From the NCBI GenBank assembly GCA_035347995.1, contig DAOPQD010000001.1, positions 78,929-142,928 of the forward strand: a stretch of DNA of 64,000 bases. Direction: 5' to 3'. The stretch is from JAAZNO01 sp012798275 (GTDB lineage Bacteria > Chloroflexota > Anaerolineae > B4-G1 > SLSP01). Shown in pieces: positions 9,770-18,908 of the stretch. A model generated the notes under the pieces. The model was not told where the DNA came from. It ran no database searches and saw nothing but the letters and a program-made list of their open reading frames with translations. Within the stretch, counting starts at the first letter, position 1. Each line of letters begins with the position of its first letter. The translations under genes and the position numbers were made by a program.

Positions 9770-9831
9770 CCGCCTTTGGCTTGCCGCAGGGATTTCCCCG
9801 TACAACGGCGCTATTCCTTGAGTGAGGGGCT

Positions 9832-11205
9832 ATGAATAGAAAGACGCTAACTTCCCTGGTGTTGATCTTGTTGTTGGCGGCCGTGGCGCTTTATCTGGTG
9901 GTGCCGTCGCAGCATCCTGAGTGGCTGAAGCGCCTGCTGCTGTGGCAACCGGAGACCGCGCGCTCCCTGGAATTCATGCAGGGGTTGGACCTGCAAGGTG
10001 GGCTGCAACTCTCGATGGTGGCCGACGTGCCTGCCGGACAGCAGCTCTCCGCCGAAACGATGCGTGCGGCGGCGCAGGTGGTCGAGGGCCGCGTCAACGC
10101 GCTGGGCTTGAGCGAGCCGGTGGTGCAGGTGCAGGGGACGCGGCGCATCATCGTCGAGCTGCCCGGCATCGCCGACCCGGAGCAGGCGATTGATACCATC
10201 CGCGATACGGCGCTGCTTGAATTCGCCGAACCGCCTGCCGGCGCCGGCGAGGCGGAACTGACGCCCGGACGGGTCGTCAGCACCACCTACGGCATGGGCG
10301 AGGACGTCACGGCGCCGCCCGGCTACTACAAGACGATTCTCATCGGTGATGCGCTGGATTCGGCCTTCAACACGGTGGATGAGACTACCGGGCAGCCCAT
10401 GGTGATCGTGCGCTTCAAAGCGGCGGATACACAGCGTTTTTACGAGTACACGAGCAATAACATCGGGCGCCCTCTGTGCATGGTGCTCGACAAAACTATC
10501 CTCTCGTGCCCTACCATCCGTGATGCCATCCCTGATGGCGAGGCGCAGATTTCCGGCGGGTTCACGTCGGAGAGCGCGCAGCAGCTCGCGATTCAGTTGC
10601 GCTACGGCGCCCTGCCGGTGCCGCTGAAAATCGAAAGCTACCGGGCGATTGGCCCGTCGCTGGGTGCAATTTCAGTTGAGAAAAGCATCCGCGCCGGCGT
10701 GGTCGGTCTGCTGGTGGTGTTCCTGTTCATGTTGATTTACTATCGCCTCAATGGCCTGGCGGCGGATCTGGCGCTGGCGCTCTACGTGTTGCTCAACCTG
10801 TTGCTCTACAAATTGTTGCCCGTTACGCTGACCCTGCCAGGGATCGCAGGCTTCTTGCTCTCGGCGGGCATGGCCGTGGATGCCAACATTTTGGTCTTCG
10901 AGCGCATGAAGGAGGAATTGCGCCATGGGCGCTCGTTGGAACGGGGCGCGGAGGCGGGATTCAGCCGCGCGTGGACCTCGGTGCGCGACTCCAATCTGGC
11001 AACGCTTTTGACGTGTGCCATTCTCTGGTTCTTTGGCAACGCTTTTGCCGCGAGCCTCGTCAAAGGCTTCGCGCTGACGCTGGCGCTCGGTACGCTGATC
11101 AACATGTTCACCGCGCTGATGGTGACCCGAACTTTCGTCCGTACGGCCCTGGGGGTGCTGGGCGAAGAACGGGTGCGGCGCCATCCCTGGTTGCTGGGAA
11201 TTTAG
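9832..11205 (+). CDS. secD: protein translocase subunit SecD
   Basis: A 457-residue inner-membrane protein that, with SecF, supports the SecYEG translocon by using the proton gradient to pull preproteins out on the far side. It shows the RND-type layout: an N-terminal helix (about residues 7-25), the conserved FMQGLDLQGGLQL stretch, the P1 periplasmic domain, and five C-terminal helices from about residue 275, including LLSAGMAVDANILVFERMKEE, a SecD/F hallmark in TM4. It is on the short side, as is usual outside proteobacteria. The gene begins with ATG after GAGGGGCT and lies 12 bp upstream of secF, the usual secD-secF order. No yajC is nearby. Confidence 0.97.
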   Translation: MNRKTLTSLVLILLLAAVALYLVVPSQHPEWLKRLLLWQPETARSLEFMQGLDLQGGLQLSMVADVPAGQQLSAETMRAAAQVVEGRVNALGLSEPVVQVQGTRRIIVELPGIADPEQAIDTIRDTALLEFAEPPAGAGEAELTPGRVVSTTYGMGEDVTAPPGYYKTILIGDALDSAFNTVDETTGQPMVIVRFKAADTQRFYEYTSNNIGRPLCMVLDKTILSCPTIRDAIPDGEAQISGGFTSESAQQLAIQLRYGALPVPLKIESYRAIGPSLGAISVEKSIRAGVVGLLVVFLFMLIYYRLNGLAADLALALYVLLNLLLYKLLPVTLTLPGIAGFLLSAGMAVDANILVFERMKEELRHGRSLERGAEAGFSRAWTSVRDSNLATLLTCAILWFFGNAFAASLVKGFALTLALGTLINMFTALMVTRTFVRTALGVLGEERVRRHPWLLGI

Positions 11206-11217
11206 GAGGCTGACGAG

Positions 11218-12144
11218 ATGATTGACTTTGTTCACAATCGCAGGACCTATTTCATCCTGGCCGGGGTGTTGGTGGCGCTGAGCGTGGCGGCGATGCTGGT
11301 GTCTTATGTCACCTATGGACAGCTGGTGCGCATTGGCATTGATTTCAAGGGTGGCAGTCTGTTCTCAGTGCACTTCACGGCTCCTGTCACCGAGGACGTG
11401 ATCCGTGAGGCTTTTGCAGAGGAAGGCTATACCAGCACCATCGTGCAGCAGTTGGGCGACCCCGCCGACAATACCTGGCAGATTCGGACCAGTTTTGCGA
11501 CGACCGATCAGATCAACGCCGTGTTGGAGCGCCTCGAGGAAATCACCGGCGCGGTGGATCGCAGCAGCTCGGTGGTGGATACGGTGGAAGCCACGGTGGG
11601 GGCGGAAGTGGCGCGCAGCGCCGCGCAGGCAGCTGGCGTGGCGGCGCTCGTCGTGCTGACGTTTATCTGGTTCTCGTTCCGTAAGGTGCCCCATCCGCTG
11701 CACTATGGCGTCGCTTCGGTCGTGGCGATGCTGATCAACGTGATCGTGGCCATGGGCTTCTATGCGCTCATGGGCTTGCTACAGGGGTGGGAAGCCGATG
11801 CGCTGTTCCTCACGGCGATCCTCACGGTGATCGGGTTCTCGGTTCAGGACATCATCGTGGTGTTCGACCGCATCCGCGAAAATATCCCGCGTCATCGCGG
11901 CGAGCCTTTCTCGCTGATCGTGAACCGCAGCATCATGGAGACGCTGCACCGTTCACTGGCGACGCAGCTGAACGCGATGTTCGTGATGATTGCCATCTTG
12001 TTGTTCGGCGGTGCGACGCTCAAGCCCTTCATTGCCGTGATGCTGGTAGGAATGCTCAGCGAGACCTTCACTTCGATGTTTGTGGCGGTTCACATTGTCG
12101 GGTTGTGGGAGGAGCATCGGAAGTCGCGTCCTGCGCGGGCGTGA
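11218..12144 (+). CDS. secF: protein translocase subunit SecF
   Basis: A 308-residue partner of SecD. The N-terminal helix (about residues 12-32) is followed by the RIGIDFKGGSLF motif of the SecD/SecF family, a small periplasmic domain, and five helices containing ILTVIGFSVQDIIVVFDRIRE, the SecF form of the TM4 motif with its conserved Asp. AGGAGG lies 7 bases before the ATG. It is co-transcribed with secD, and a 9-bp-stem terminator hairpin follows 16 bp after the stop. Confidence 0.97.
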   Translation: MIDFVHNRRTYFILAGVLVALSVAAMLVSYVTYGQLVRIGIDFKGGSLFSVHFTAPVTEDVIREAFAEEGYTSTIVQQLGDPADNTWQIRTSFATTDQINAVLERLEEITGAVDRSSSVVDTVEATVGAEVARSAAQAAGVAALVVLTFIWFSFRKVPHPLHYGVASVVAMLINVIVAMGFYALMGLLQGWEADALFLTAILTVIGFSVQDIIVVFDRIRENIPRHRGEPFSLIVNRSIMETLHRSLATQLNAMFVMIAILLFGGATLKPFIAVMLVGMLSETFTSMFVAVHIVGLWEEHRKSRPARA

Positions 12145-12160
12145 TGCCGGGGATGAGTGA

Positions 12161-12184
12161 GCGGGCCACCGACATGTGGCCCGC
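12161..12184 (+). terminator. hairpin terminator after secF
   Basis: GCGGGCCAC, a 6-base loop, then GTGGCCCGC: a perfect 9-bp stem just downstream of secF, followed by TTGC. The T tract is weak, so termination efficiency is uncertain. Confidence 0.6.
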
Positions 12185-12210
12185 TTGCAGTAACGGGCTC
12201 CCTCTCAAAA

Positions 12211-12270
12211 AAACAACGCGCTTCAGCGCCGTCGTCTGGGTCAGGCTGGAGATGGAATCCCCAGCCTGAC
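12211..12270 (-). repeat. degenerate inverted partial copy of the 109-bp repeat family
   Basis: It contains the CGCGCTTCAGCGC core and the GGCTGG-GGAATCCCCAGCC hairpin module, in the order expected for an inverted copy of the element seen at 16872-17009. It fills most of the gap between secF and the VWA gene. Confidence 0.6.
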
Positions 12271-12277
12271 TTTATTT

Positions 12278-12305
12278 TTGCGTGACCCCCATTCGGTGCT
12301 ATAGT
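12278..12305 (+). promoter_or_regulatory. promoter of the VWA protein, predicting a leaderless mRNA
   Basis: TTGCGT (12278-12283), a 16-bp spacer and TATAGT (12300-12305). Initiation about 7 bp after the -10 box falls at the ATG at 12313. No Shine-Dalgarno is present between them. Confidence 0.55.
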
Positions 12306-12312
12306 GCTGCGT

Positions 12313-15300
12313 ATGCGGTTTCTGACTCCAAACAGCTTGTGGCTTCTGGCCCTGGCGCTGCCCATCATTGCCCTCTATCTGCTGCGCCTGCACCGACGGG
12401 AGACCCCTGTCGCCAGCGTGTTGCTCTGGCAGGCGGCGGCCGTCGAGCGTCGCGCCAATCGCCCCTGGCAGAAATTACGCCGTCACTGGCTGTTGGCGCT
12501 GCAGCTGCTGATTCTGGCGACGCTGGTCGCGGCGGCCGCTCACCCTGCCGTTCCCGCGCCGTCAACGCCGCAGGGACGGCTGTTGATCCTGCTGGACGCT
12601 TCCGCGAGTATGCAGGCGCGCCGCGAGGACGGCAACACGCGCTTCGAGGCGGCGCTCGCGGAACTGCGGGCGCTCTCTGAGGCGCTGGATGCGCGCAGCC
12701 GGGTGACGCTCATCACCACGAGCGCGACACCGCAGGTGGTGTTGCGCGACGGGGATGCTGCGGCGTTGCGGCGGACGCTCCCCGCGCTGCAGCCGACCGA
12801 TGGCGGCGCCGATTGGGACGCGGCGGCGAGTCTGGCGCTCGGCCTCGCGGCCGGGGAAGAGGTCACGACGCTGGTGTTCACCGATGCGGCGCTGGCGGAG
12901 TCCCTGCCCCCTCTGCCGGGCCGGGCGCAGCTCTTTACCGTAGGGGAGGCCGCCCCCAACGTGGGACTGGTGGATTTTTCTCTCCGCCGCAGCGCCGAGA
13001 CTTTCACCGCGTTTGTGCGTGTGCTGAACGCCGGCCCGGCGCGACAGGTCACATTGCTGTTGCTTGCCGGCAGTGAAGTCCTCGCCCGTCAGGCGCTGGA
13101 GCTGCCCGCTGCGGGCGAGGTGACGCTCTCTTTCCCGGATCTGCCCACCTGGGGGTGGTTCGAGGCGCGCCTTGAGGACGCCGATGATCGTTTCCCTTTG
13201 GATGATCGCGCCTGGGTGACACCGCCGCTCTCTGGCAGCGGGCAGGTGCTGCTGGTGACGTCGGGCAACCGCTTCCTCGAACTGGCATTGCGCGCCCTGC
13301 CGGGGATCGCCGTGCAACAGGCGACGACGCTGCCCCAAGACACCGCCGAGATGAGCGCCGCGGTGTTGGACGGCGCAGGCAGCGGGGGGACGTTCAGCGG
13401 CCCGGCGTGGTTGATTGCCCCCGGCGCGGGGACGCCCTGCGGCGAGCCGACAGGTGTTTTCACGCCGACAACGCCCCTGCGCACCGGGTCCCATCCGCTG
13501 CTGGAATATGTCACCTGGGATGACGTGCACATTGCCCGCGCCACACGCTATGCCGCGCCCGCCGACGCCGTGACCTTGCTGGAAACGGCGGAAGGCCCCT
13601 TGCTCTGGGTGCTGAACCGGCCAGGGCAGCGGCTTATCTGCCAGGCGTTTGCCCTGCAGGACTCCGATCTGCCGCTGCGGGTGGCTTTCCCCATCCTCAC
13701 CAACAATCTGATGGGCTGGCTGCTGCCGCAGACGTCACAGGCGCCGATTACCCCCCTGCCGGCAGGACAGCCCTGGACGCCAGCGCTCCCTCTCGCGGCG
13801 ACGGCGGCTGTGTTGGTCACACCCACGGGGGAGCGCGTGGACTTGCTGGACGTGACAGCGTCCCTTCCGCAGCGCGCGGGGCTGTACCGCCTGGAATTGG
13901 AGACGGCGGGCGGGCCGGCAACGCACTATGTGGCGCTGTCGTTGCTCGATGCGGCGGAAAGCGATCTGCACCCCCATCCGCTGATGATCGAGGGGCAGGC
14001 GCCTTTGAGCGCTGCCCCCGGCGCGACCGGTTGGCGCGACTTCAGCCGCTGGGTCGCTGCGGCGGCCCTCGCGTTGTTGCTCCTCGAAGGGGCGCTCTGG
14101 TGGGGGCGCGCGGCTGCCTGGCATGGGGTGCGCGCGGCCCTCTCCGCGTTGCGCTATGACTGGCGCCCTGTGGCGTTGCGGCTGATCCTGGTAGGGGCAT
14201 TGATCCTGGCCCTCGCGGACGTGCGCCTGCCCCAGGCGACGCGCAATCTGGCGACGGTGTTCGTCGTGGATCGGTCTGCGAGCGTCGCGGCGGAGGAGGG
14301 GGAGATTGAGGCGCTATTGACCGCTGCCTGGGAGGCCAAAGGCGCGCAGGACCGCGCCGCGGTGGTCGTTTTTGGCGGGGAAGCGCGGGTCGCACAGCCG
14401 TTGTCTGAGGGGTCTTTCGCGGCTGATCTGCGCCTGGCGCCCCAACCGGATGCCACCGACATTGCCGCTGCCGTGCGGTTGGGGGCGAGCCTCGTCCCTG
14501 AGGGAGCGCCGGGGCGGCTGGTACTCATCACCGATGGGCTGGAGACGCGCGACGATGGGGCGACTGCCCTGCTTCAGGCACGTGCGCGGGGCCTGGAGAC
14601 GCTGGTGGCCGCCGTGACGCCGGCGGCGTCGGCGGAAGTGTGGATCGAGGCGACGCGCCTGCCCGCGCGGGCCTATCCGGGGGACACAGTGGCGGTTGCT
14701 GTGACGCTGGGGGCGACGGCTGCTCAGCCCGTCCGCCTCACCTGGGCGGCAGGTTCGCAAGAAGGGGATGTTGTGTGGGAGGTCTCCCGTGGGCAGGGCA
14801 GGTATTTGTTCACCTTCAGTGCGCCAGAAAGGGGATGGGTGCCCGTGCGTTTTTGCGTGGCGGCGGAGGCGGATTTTTTCGTGGAAAACAACTGTGGCGG
14901 CGGTTGGCTGCGCGTGGAAGGGGTGCCTCGCGTGCTCATTGTGGGGGCGGTGGAGGAACGGCAGGCTTTGGCGGCGGCGTTGCGCGCCACCGGCCTGGAA
15001 GTGGTGGAACTGCAGCCGGAGGCGCTGCCGTTCACTGCTCCGGCCTTGGGCGACTATGCTGCGGTGATCCTGGTCAACACGCCCGCCCGCGCTTTGCCGT
15101 TGCAGGCCGGCTCAGCGCTGCAAGCTTATGTCCGCGATCTGGGCGGGGGCCTGGTGACGCTCGGCGGACCGGAAAGCTACGGGGTGGGTGGATGGTCTGC
15201 CACCGCTCTGGAGGCGGCGTTGCCCGTCTCCACGCAGGTGCAGGATCCACGCCGGTTTCCTCCGCTGGCGATGGTCATCGTGATTGACAAATCGGGCAGC

Positions 15301-16788
15301 ATGGCAGAGTCGGACGCGGAAGGGGGGACTCCAAAAATCCGGCTTGCGGCGGAAGCGGCCGCGCGTGTGGCGGAGGCATTGAACGACAACGACGCGCTCG
15401 CGGTGGTGGCCTACGACGATCGGCCGGCGGACACTCTGGGTCCGGTGTCGGGGAGCGAGCGGCAGCTGTTGCTCGGACGTTTGTCGCAGTTGCAGGCGGG
15501 CGGCGGCGGCATCTACGTGCGCGACGGCCTGGCCTATGCCCGGCAGCTGCTCGCGGAGAGCTTCGAGCCGCTGTCGGAGCAACAGCGGCATGTGCTGTTG
15601 GTGGCGGATGGCAGCGACGCGGAACAACAGGCGGGCGCGCTGGCGCAGGTGGCCGCTTTGCGCGCTCAGGGGGCGACGGTGAGCGTGATCGCGATCGGCG
15701 CTGGCGGTGATGTCCCCTTTCTGCAGGAGGTGGCGCGTCAGGGCGAGGGGCGCTTCTATCTCACGGAGCGTGCTGCGGACCTGCCGGTGATTTTCACGGA
15801 GGAACTGGCTCACACGCGACGCTCCTACATCGTCGAGCAGAGCTTCTCTCCTATCGCCGGAATGGCCTGGGAGCCGCTGGAGAGCTTCACGGCGCTGCCA
15901 GCTCTGGCGGGATATGTGGCGACGACTCCCAAACCCGGCGCGGATGTGCCGTTGTGGGGCGCCGTGACCGGGGATCCACTGCTGGCAGCGTGGTCCTATG
16001 GCTTGGGGCGCGCTGTGGCCTGGACCTCTGATGCGACAGGTCGCTGGGCCGTGGAGTGGCTGGGCTGGGAGGACTTCGCGCGCTTCTGGGGTGATGTGGT
16101 GCGGTGGGTGTTGCCCGCACCCGCGGAGGAGGGGGTGACGCTGAACGTCGCCGCGGAGGATAGACAGGCGCGCGTCACCCTCGATGTGCTGGATCCGACG
16201 ACGGGCCGCTATGTGGATGGCCTGGATCTCGTGCTGCAGGCGTCGCAGCTGGAAGCCAGGGTGTCTGTCCCGCCGACGGCATTGCGCCAGACGGCGCCGG
16301 GCCGTTATGAGACCACCCTGCCCCTGGGGGATGACACTGCCCCGTGGCTTTTCCATGTCACTGGCGCATTGCAGGCTACCGCGGGATGGATGCCGCCCTA
16401 CGCGGCCGAATTCGTGCCGGGCGATGCCGCCGCCGCGACCGCGCGCTTGATCGCCCGGGGACAGGCGCAGCCTCTCACGGCGCCGGAACAGGCGTTTGCG
16501 CCGACCCTGCGCGGACGTCAGGCAGGAGCGCCGCTGGCTCCCTGGTTGGTCACCATCGTGGCGTGGCTCTGGCCCCTCGATATTGCCGCGCGGCGCCTGG
16601 GGATTTCATGGGACGAGGTGCGGCGGTGGGGAAGGCGTTGGCGCAAGAGTGGTCGGAGGGAATCGCGTTCTGCATCGCGGAGCGTCGCGTCCCTGCCGGT
16701 GGAAAGCCCGCCTCCGGCGCCGCCGCCATCTCAGGAAGAAGCGCTGGCGGCGCGGCTGAAGGAGCGCTTACGCGGGTCCCGGCGCTGA
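12313..16788 (+). CDS. BatA-like membrane protein with three VWA domains
   Basis: A giant (1,491 residues) membrane-anchored protein. It begins with a BatA-type N-terminus (two helices, about residues 5-22 and 58-78). Three von Willebrand A domains each keep an intact metal-binding DxSxS motif: DASAS near residue 95, DRSAS near 653, DKSGS near 992. Two helices lie near residues 580-635 between the first and second VWA. A class I glutamine-amidotransferase-like fold (GGGLVTLGGPESYG) lies near residues 870-960. A last hydrophobic segment near residue 1410 precedes a Pro/Ser-rich tail. VWA domains bind ligands through a metal ion; such proteins often accompany MoxR ATPases, but none is present here. 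I chose the ATG at 12313 (MRFLTPNSLW) over GTG 12304 because it fits the promoter and the family N-terminus. Ligand unknown. The gene is apparently monocistronic. Confidence 0.85.
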   Translation: MRFLTPNSLWLLALALPIIALYLLRLHRRETPVASVLLWQAAAVERRANRPWQKLRRHWLLALQLLILATLVAAAAHPAVPAPSTPQGRLLILLDASASMQARREDGNTRFEAALAELRALSEALDARSRVTLITTSATPQVVLRDGDAAALRRTLPALQPTDGGADWDAAASLALGLAAGEEVTTLVFTDAALAESLPPLPGRAQLFTVGEAAPNVGLVDFSLRRSAETFTAFVRVLNAGPARQVTLLLLAGSEVLARQALELPAAGEVTLSFPDLPTWGWFEARLEDADDRFPLDDRAWVTPPLSGSGQVLLVTSGNRFLELALRALPGIAVQQATTLPQDTAEMSAAVLDGAGSGGTFSGPAWLIAPGAGTPCGEPTGVFTPTTPLRTGSHPLLEYVTWDDVHIARATRYAAPADAVTLLETAEGPLLWVLNRPGQRLICQAFALQDSDLPLRVAFPILTNNLMGWLLPQTSQAPITPLPAGQPWTPALPLAATAAVLVTPTGERVDLLDVTASLPQRAGLYRLELETAGGPATHYVALSLLDAAESDLHPHPLMIEGQAPLSAAPGATGWRDFSRWVAAAALALLLLEGALWWGRAAAWHGVRAALSALRYDWRPVALRLILVGALILALADVRLPQATRNLATVFVVDRSASVAAEEGEIEALLTAAWEAKGAQDRAAVVVFGGEARVAQPLSEGSFAADLRLAPQPDATDIAAAVRLGASLVPEGAPGRLVLITDGLETRDDGATALLQARARGLETLVAAVTPAASAEVWIEATRLPARAYPGDTVAVAVTLGATAAQPVRLTWAAGSQEGDVVWEVSRGQGRYLFTFSAPERGWVPVRFCVAAEADFFVENNCGGGWLRVEGVPRVLIVGAVEERQALAAALRATGLEVVELQPEALPFTAPALGDYAAVILVNTPARALPLQAGSALQAYVRDLGGGLVTLGGPESYGVGGWSATALEAALPVSTQVQDPRRFPPLAMVIVIDKSGSMAESDAEGGTPKIRLAAEAAARVAEALNDNDALAVVAYDDRPADTLGPVSGSERQLLLGRLSQLQAGGGGIYVRDGLAYARQLLAESFEPLSEQQRHVLLVADGSDAEQQAGALAQVAALRAQGATVSVIAIGAGGDVPFLQEVARQGEGRFYLTERAADLPVIFTEELAHTRRSYIVEQSFSPIAGMAWEPLESFTALPALAGYVATTPKPGADVPLWGAVTGDPLLAAWSYGLGRAVAWTSDATGRWAVEWLGWEDFARFWGDVVRWVLPAPAEEGVTLNVAAEDRQARVTLDVLDPTTGRYVDGLDLVLQASQLEARVSVPPTALRQTAPGRYETTLPLGDDTAPWLFHVTGALQATAGWMPPYAAEFVPGDAAAATARLIARGQAQPLTAPEQAFAPTLRGRQAGAPLAPWLVTIVAWLWPLDIAARRLGISWDEVRRWGRRWRKSGRRESRSASRSVASLPVESPPPAPPPSQEEALAARLKERLRGSRR

Positions 16789-16871
16789 GGCAGCGCGTCA
16801 AGCTCAGAAAGATGCCATGTGCTGGCGCACCTCATCCAGGCATGAAAATGTAAGTCGTGAGGCGTGAGTTC

Positions 16872-17009
16872 GGCTGGGGATTCCATCCCCAGCCTGACAG
16901 GAGCCAACCGCGCTGAAGCGCGGTGTTGGAGGACGTAGCAGCCCCGGGGGCCAGGAATTTCTAATCTTACTTGTGAAATTCGTGTTCATTCGAGGCCATT
17001 TTCGAAGGA
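16872..17009 (+). repeat. dispersed repeat: hairpin module plus 109-bp element, copy 1
   Basis: Three parts in order: a 9-bp-stem hairpin GGCTGGGGA/TCCCCAGCC (16872-16894), a CCGCGCT-GA-AGCGCGG palindrome (16908-16923), and a tail ending TTTTCGAAGGA. The segment 16901-17009 matches 35022-35130 with the same length (109 bp) and about seven mismatches by eye. Three GTGAGNN-type heptamers (16850-16870) precede it. It lies between the convergent VWA gene and rpiR gene and encodes nothing. Confidence 0.85.
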
Positions 17010-17022
17010 AGATCTCATACAG

Positions 17023-17055
17023 ACAAGGCCCCGATCACCGCGATCGGGGCCTTGT
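17023..17055. terminator. bidirectional hairpin terminator
   Basis: A perfect 14-bp stem, ACAAGGCCCCGATC/GATCGGGGCCTTGT, with a 5-base loop, between the convergent VWA gene (ends 16788) and the RpiR-type gene (ends 17077). It is likely shared by both units. Confidence 0.8.
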
Positions 17056-17076
17056 GGCGAATTTGCTTCCGTGGGA

Positions 17077-17916
17077 TTAGTTGCCGGGGGCTTCTTGCCT
17101 GGCAGCCTCGATGCCGCTCTGAACCTCGGCCGCATGGGCCAGAGTGGCTTCCTTTTTGCTGCTTAGCAGGGCGTCCTTGAGCGTGGCGATAATCAGCAGC
17201 GAGATGGCGAAGCTGCCGATATCGAGCGGGCTTTGGCCGGGGGTGGTGATGGCCATCTCGGCCTCGCGCGCGGCCAGGGTCGTCCCGCTGTCGGCAATGC
17301 AGACGGTAGGGATGCCTTTGGCGTTCGCCAGTTTAACCGCGTGACCGGTGTCCACGCCGGGGGTGCCAAAGACCAGCGCCAGCAGCACATCCCCAGCCTG
17401 CATGTCGTTAGTGGCCTTGGCGACTTCCACCATACTGGGGGCGAAGTGGAAGACGGGAATCCCCAAGGGGACGAGGCTTTCCGCCAGATACCGGGCAATG
17501 TCGTAGCTGGGGAATTCCCCGACGATCCAGATGCGTTCTGCATTCTGGAGCATCTTCAACGCCTGGGCCAGGTGAGGGGCCTCGGTGGTTGCAAACTGCT
17601 CCAGGTCCTGGGCCTTACTGGCAAAGAGCGCCTGCACGAGATCCTCTTCGTTGCCTGCCTCGACGGCCTTGTGATAGGTCTGCGCGATCTCCCCGCGCAC
17701 GTAGGCCTTGATTTCCCTGGAGAGCTCCCGGAACCCGCTATAGCCGATTTCCTGTGAGAAACGCACGACGGTCGCCGGATCAATCCCAACGCGCCGGGAC
17801 AGTTCTGTCGCTGTCAGGAAGGCAACGTCAAGGGTTTGATTGAGGATGAAATCTGCCAGGCGGCGAAATCCAGGGGTCAAATTAGCATAATGCTCTTCAA
17901 TCCGTTCTCGAAACAT
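17077..17916 (-). CDS. MurR/RpiR family transcriptional regulator (third of three)
   Basis: A 279-residue DNA-binding regulator. An N-terminal RpiR helix-turn-helix (about residues 1-77, with FRRLADFILNQTLDVAFLTA and IDPATVVRFSQEIGYSGF) is joined to a SIS sugar-phosphate-binding domain (about residues 105-250, with IWIVGEFPSYDIA and GDVLLALVFG). RpiR proteins sense phosphosugars and control sugar or amino-sugar catabolism. No sugar gene is adjacent, so the effector is unknown. A GGAGACTACC ribosome binding site precedes the ATG at 17916. It follows the second paralogue by 55 bp on the same strand. Confidence 0.88.
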   Translation of the reverse strand: MFRERIEEHYANLTPGFRRLADFILNQTLDVAFLTATELSRRVGIDPATVVRFSQEIGYSGFRELSREIKAYVRGEIAQTYHKAVEAGNEEDLVQALFASKAQDLEQFATTEAPHLAQALKMLQNAERIWIVGEFPSYDIARYLAESLVPLGIPVFHFAPSMVEVAKATNDMQAGDVLLALVFGTPGVDTGHAVKLANAKGIPTVCIADSGTTLAAREAEMAITTPGQSPLDIGSFAISLLIIATLKDALLSSKKEATLAHAAEVQSGIEAARQEAPGN

Positions 17917-17971
17917 GGTAGTCTCCTTTCCTTATACTGAATGCGTTGATGCTGCAAGGCCGAATCAGCTG

Positions 17972-18847
17972 TCAATCTTTCGTCTGAGGGAGGATTGCCT
18001 CGTAAGCGGCAGTGTGGGTGCGCAGCTCCAGGATTTCGCTGAGATACTCGTTGTAGGCGGCGAAGGACTCTGCCGTCTTGGCCGCCGTGGTGCCCGCCAG
18101 CGCTTCCCAGATCAGCGCGATGATCGCGAGCGCGGCGCCGGTGTTCGGGATGCCGGTCTCGCCGGCGGTGGGAACAAGGACGACCAGTTCGGCTTCGTGG
18201 GCCGGCGCGCCGAGGGTGTTGTCGGCGATCGTGATCGTGTGCACGCCTTTCTCTCGCGCCATCCGCACCAGATACCCGGAATCAATGTCCGGCACGCTGA
18301 TGGCCAGCACCAAGAGTGCGTCTCCCGGCTCCATCTTGCTGAGGGCAGCGGCGACGTTGAGCATATCCGGCGCAAACGCCCTGGCCTGGATGTCGGCGAC
18401 TTGCAACATCCGTGCCAGGAACTGCGCGATGGCTTGCTGGGGGCCTTCCCCTGTGATCCAGACGCGCGGCGCCTGTTTGAGGATCCGGAGCGCTTCACCG
18501 AGTTTGGCCGTCTCGGTCATGGAAAAATCTGCGAGGTTTTGGCGTGTGCTGTCCAGAAGCTGGTGCACCAGCGCCTCTTCACTTTCGGCCTCGACGCTTT
18601 TGCGGTAGGTAGTCGTCACCTGATCGCGCACGTAATGTTTGATCTCGTGTGAGAGCTCGCGATACCCGCTATAGCCGATCTCCTGCGCAAAGCGGACGAC
18701 GGTGGCCGGATCCACTCCTACACGGCGGGAGATTTCGGTGACGGTGAGGAAGGCCGCGTCGAGTGTGTGGTCCATGATGAAATCGGCCAATTTGCGAAAA
18801 CCCGGCGTCAAACTATCGTAATACTGTCGAATTTGCTCTTGAAACAT
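17972..18847 (-). CDS. MurR/RpiR family transcriptional regulator (second of three)
   Basis: A 291-residue paralogue of both flanking genes: N-terminal RpiR helix-turn-helix (GFRKLADFIMDHTLDAAFLTV, VDPATVVRFAQEIGYSGY) and C-terminal SIS domain (VWITGEGPQQAIAQ, GDALLVLAISVPD, IADNTLGA). The ATG at 18847 was preferred to one at 18886 because GTAAGGAGATTTC lies just upstream and the family starts with MF-(D/E)-(R/Q)-I. The C-terminus is some 15 residues longer than that of its downstream neighbour. The effector sugar phosphate is unknown. It is probably co-transcribed with the other two. Confidence 0.88.
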   Translation of the reverse strand: MFQEQIRQYYDSLTPGFRKLADFIMDHTLDAAFLTVTEISRRVGVDPATVVRFAQEIGYSGYRELSHEIKHYVRDQVTTTYRKSVEAESEEALVHQLLDSTRQNLADFSMTETAKLGEALRILKQAPRVWITGEGPQQAIAQFLARMLQVADIQARAFAPDMLNVAAALSKMEPGDALLVLAISVPDIDSGYLVRMAREKGVHTITIADNTLGAPAHEAELVVLVPTAGETGIPNTGAALAIIALIWEALAGTTAAKTAESFAAYNEYLSEILELRTHTAAYEAILPQTKD

Positions 18848-18908
18848 GGTTGAAATCTCCTTACTTTGATTTGCTGATGGTGACAATGCTGGAACGATAT
18901 CCTTACGG

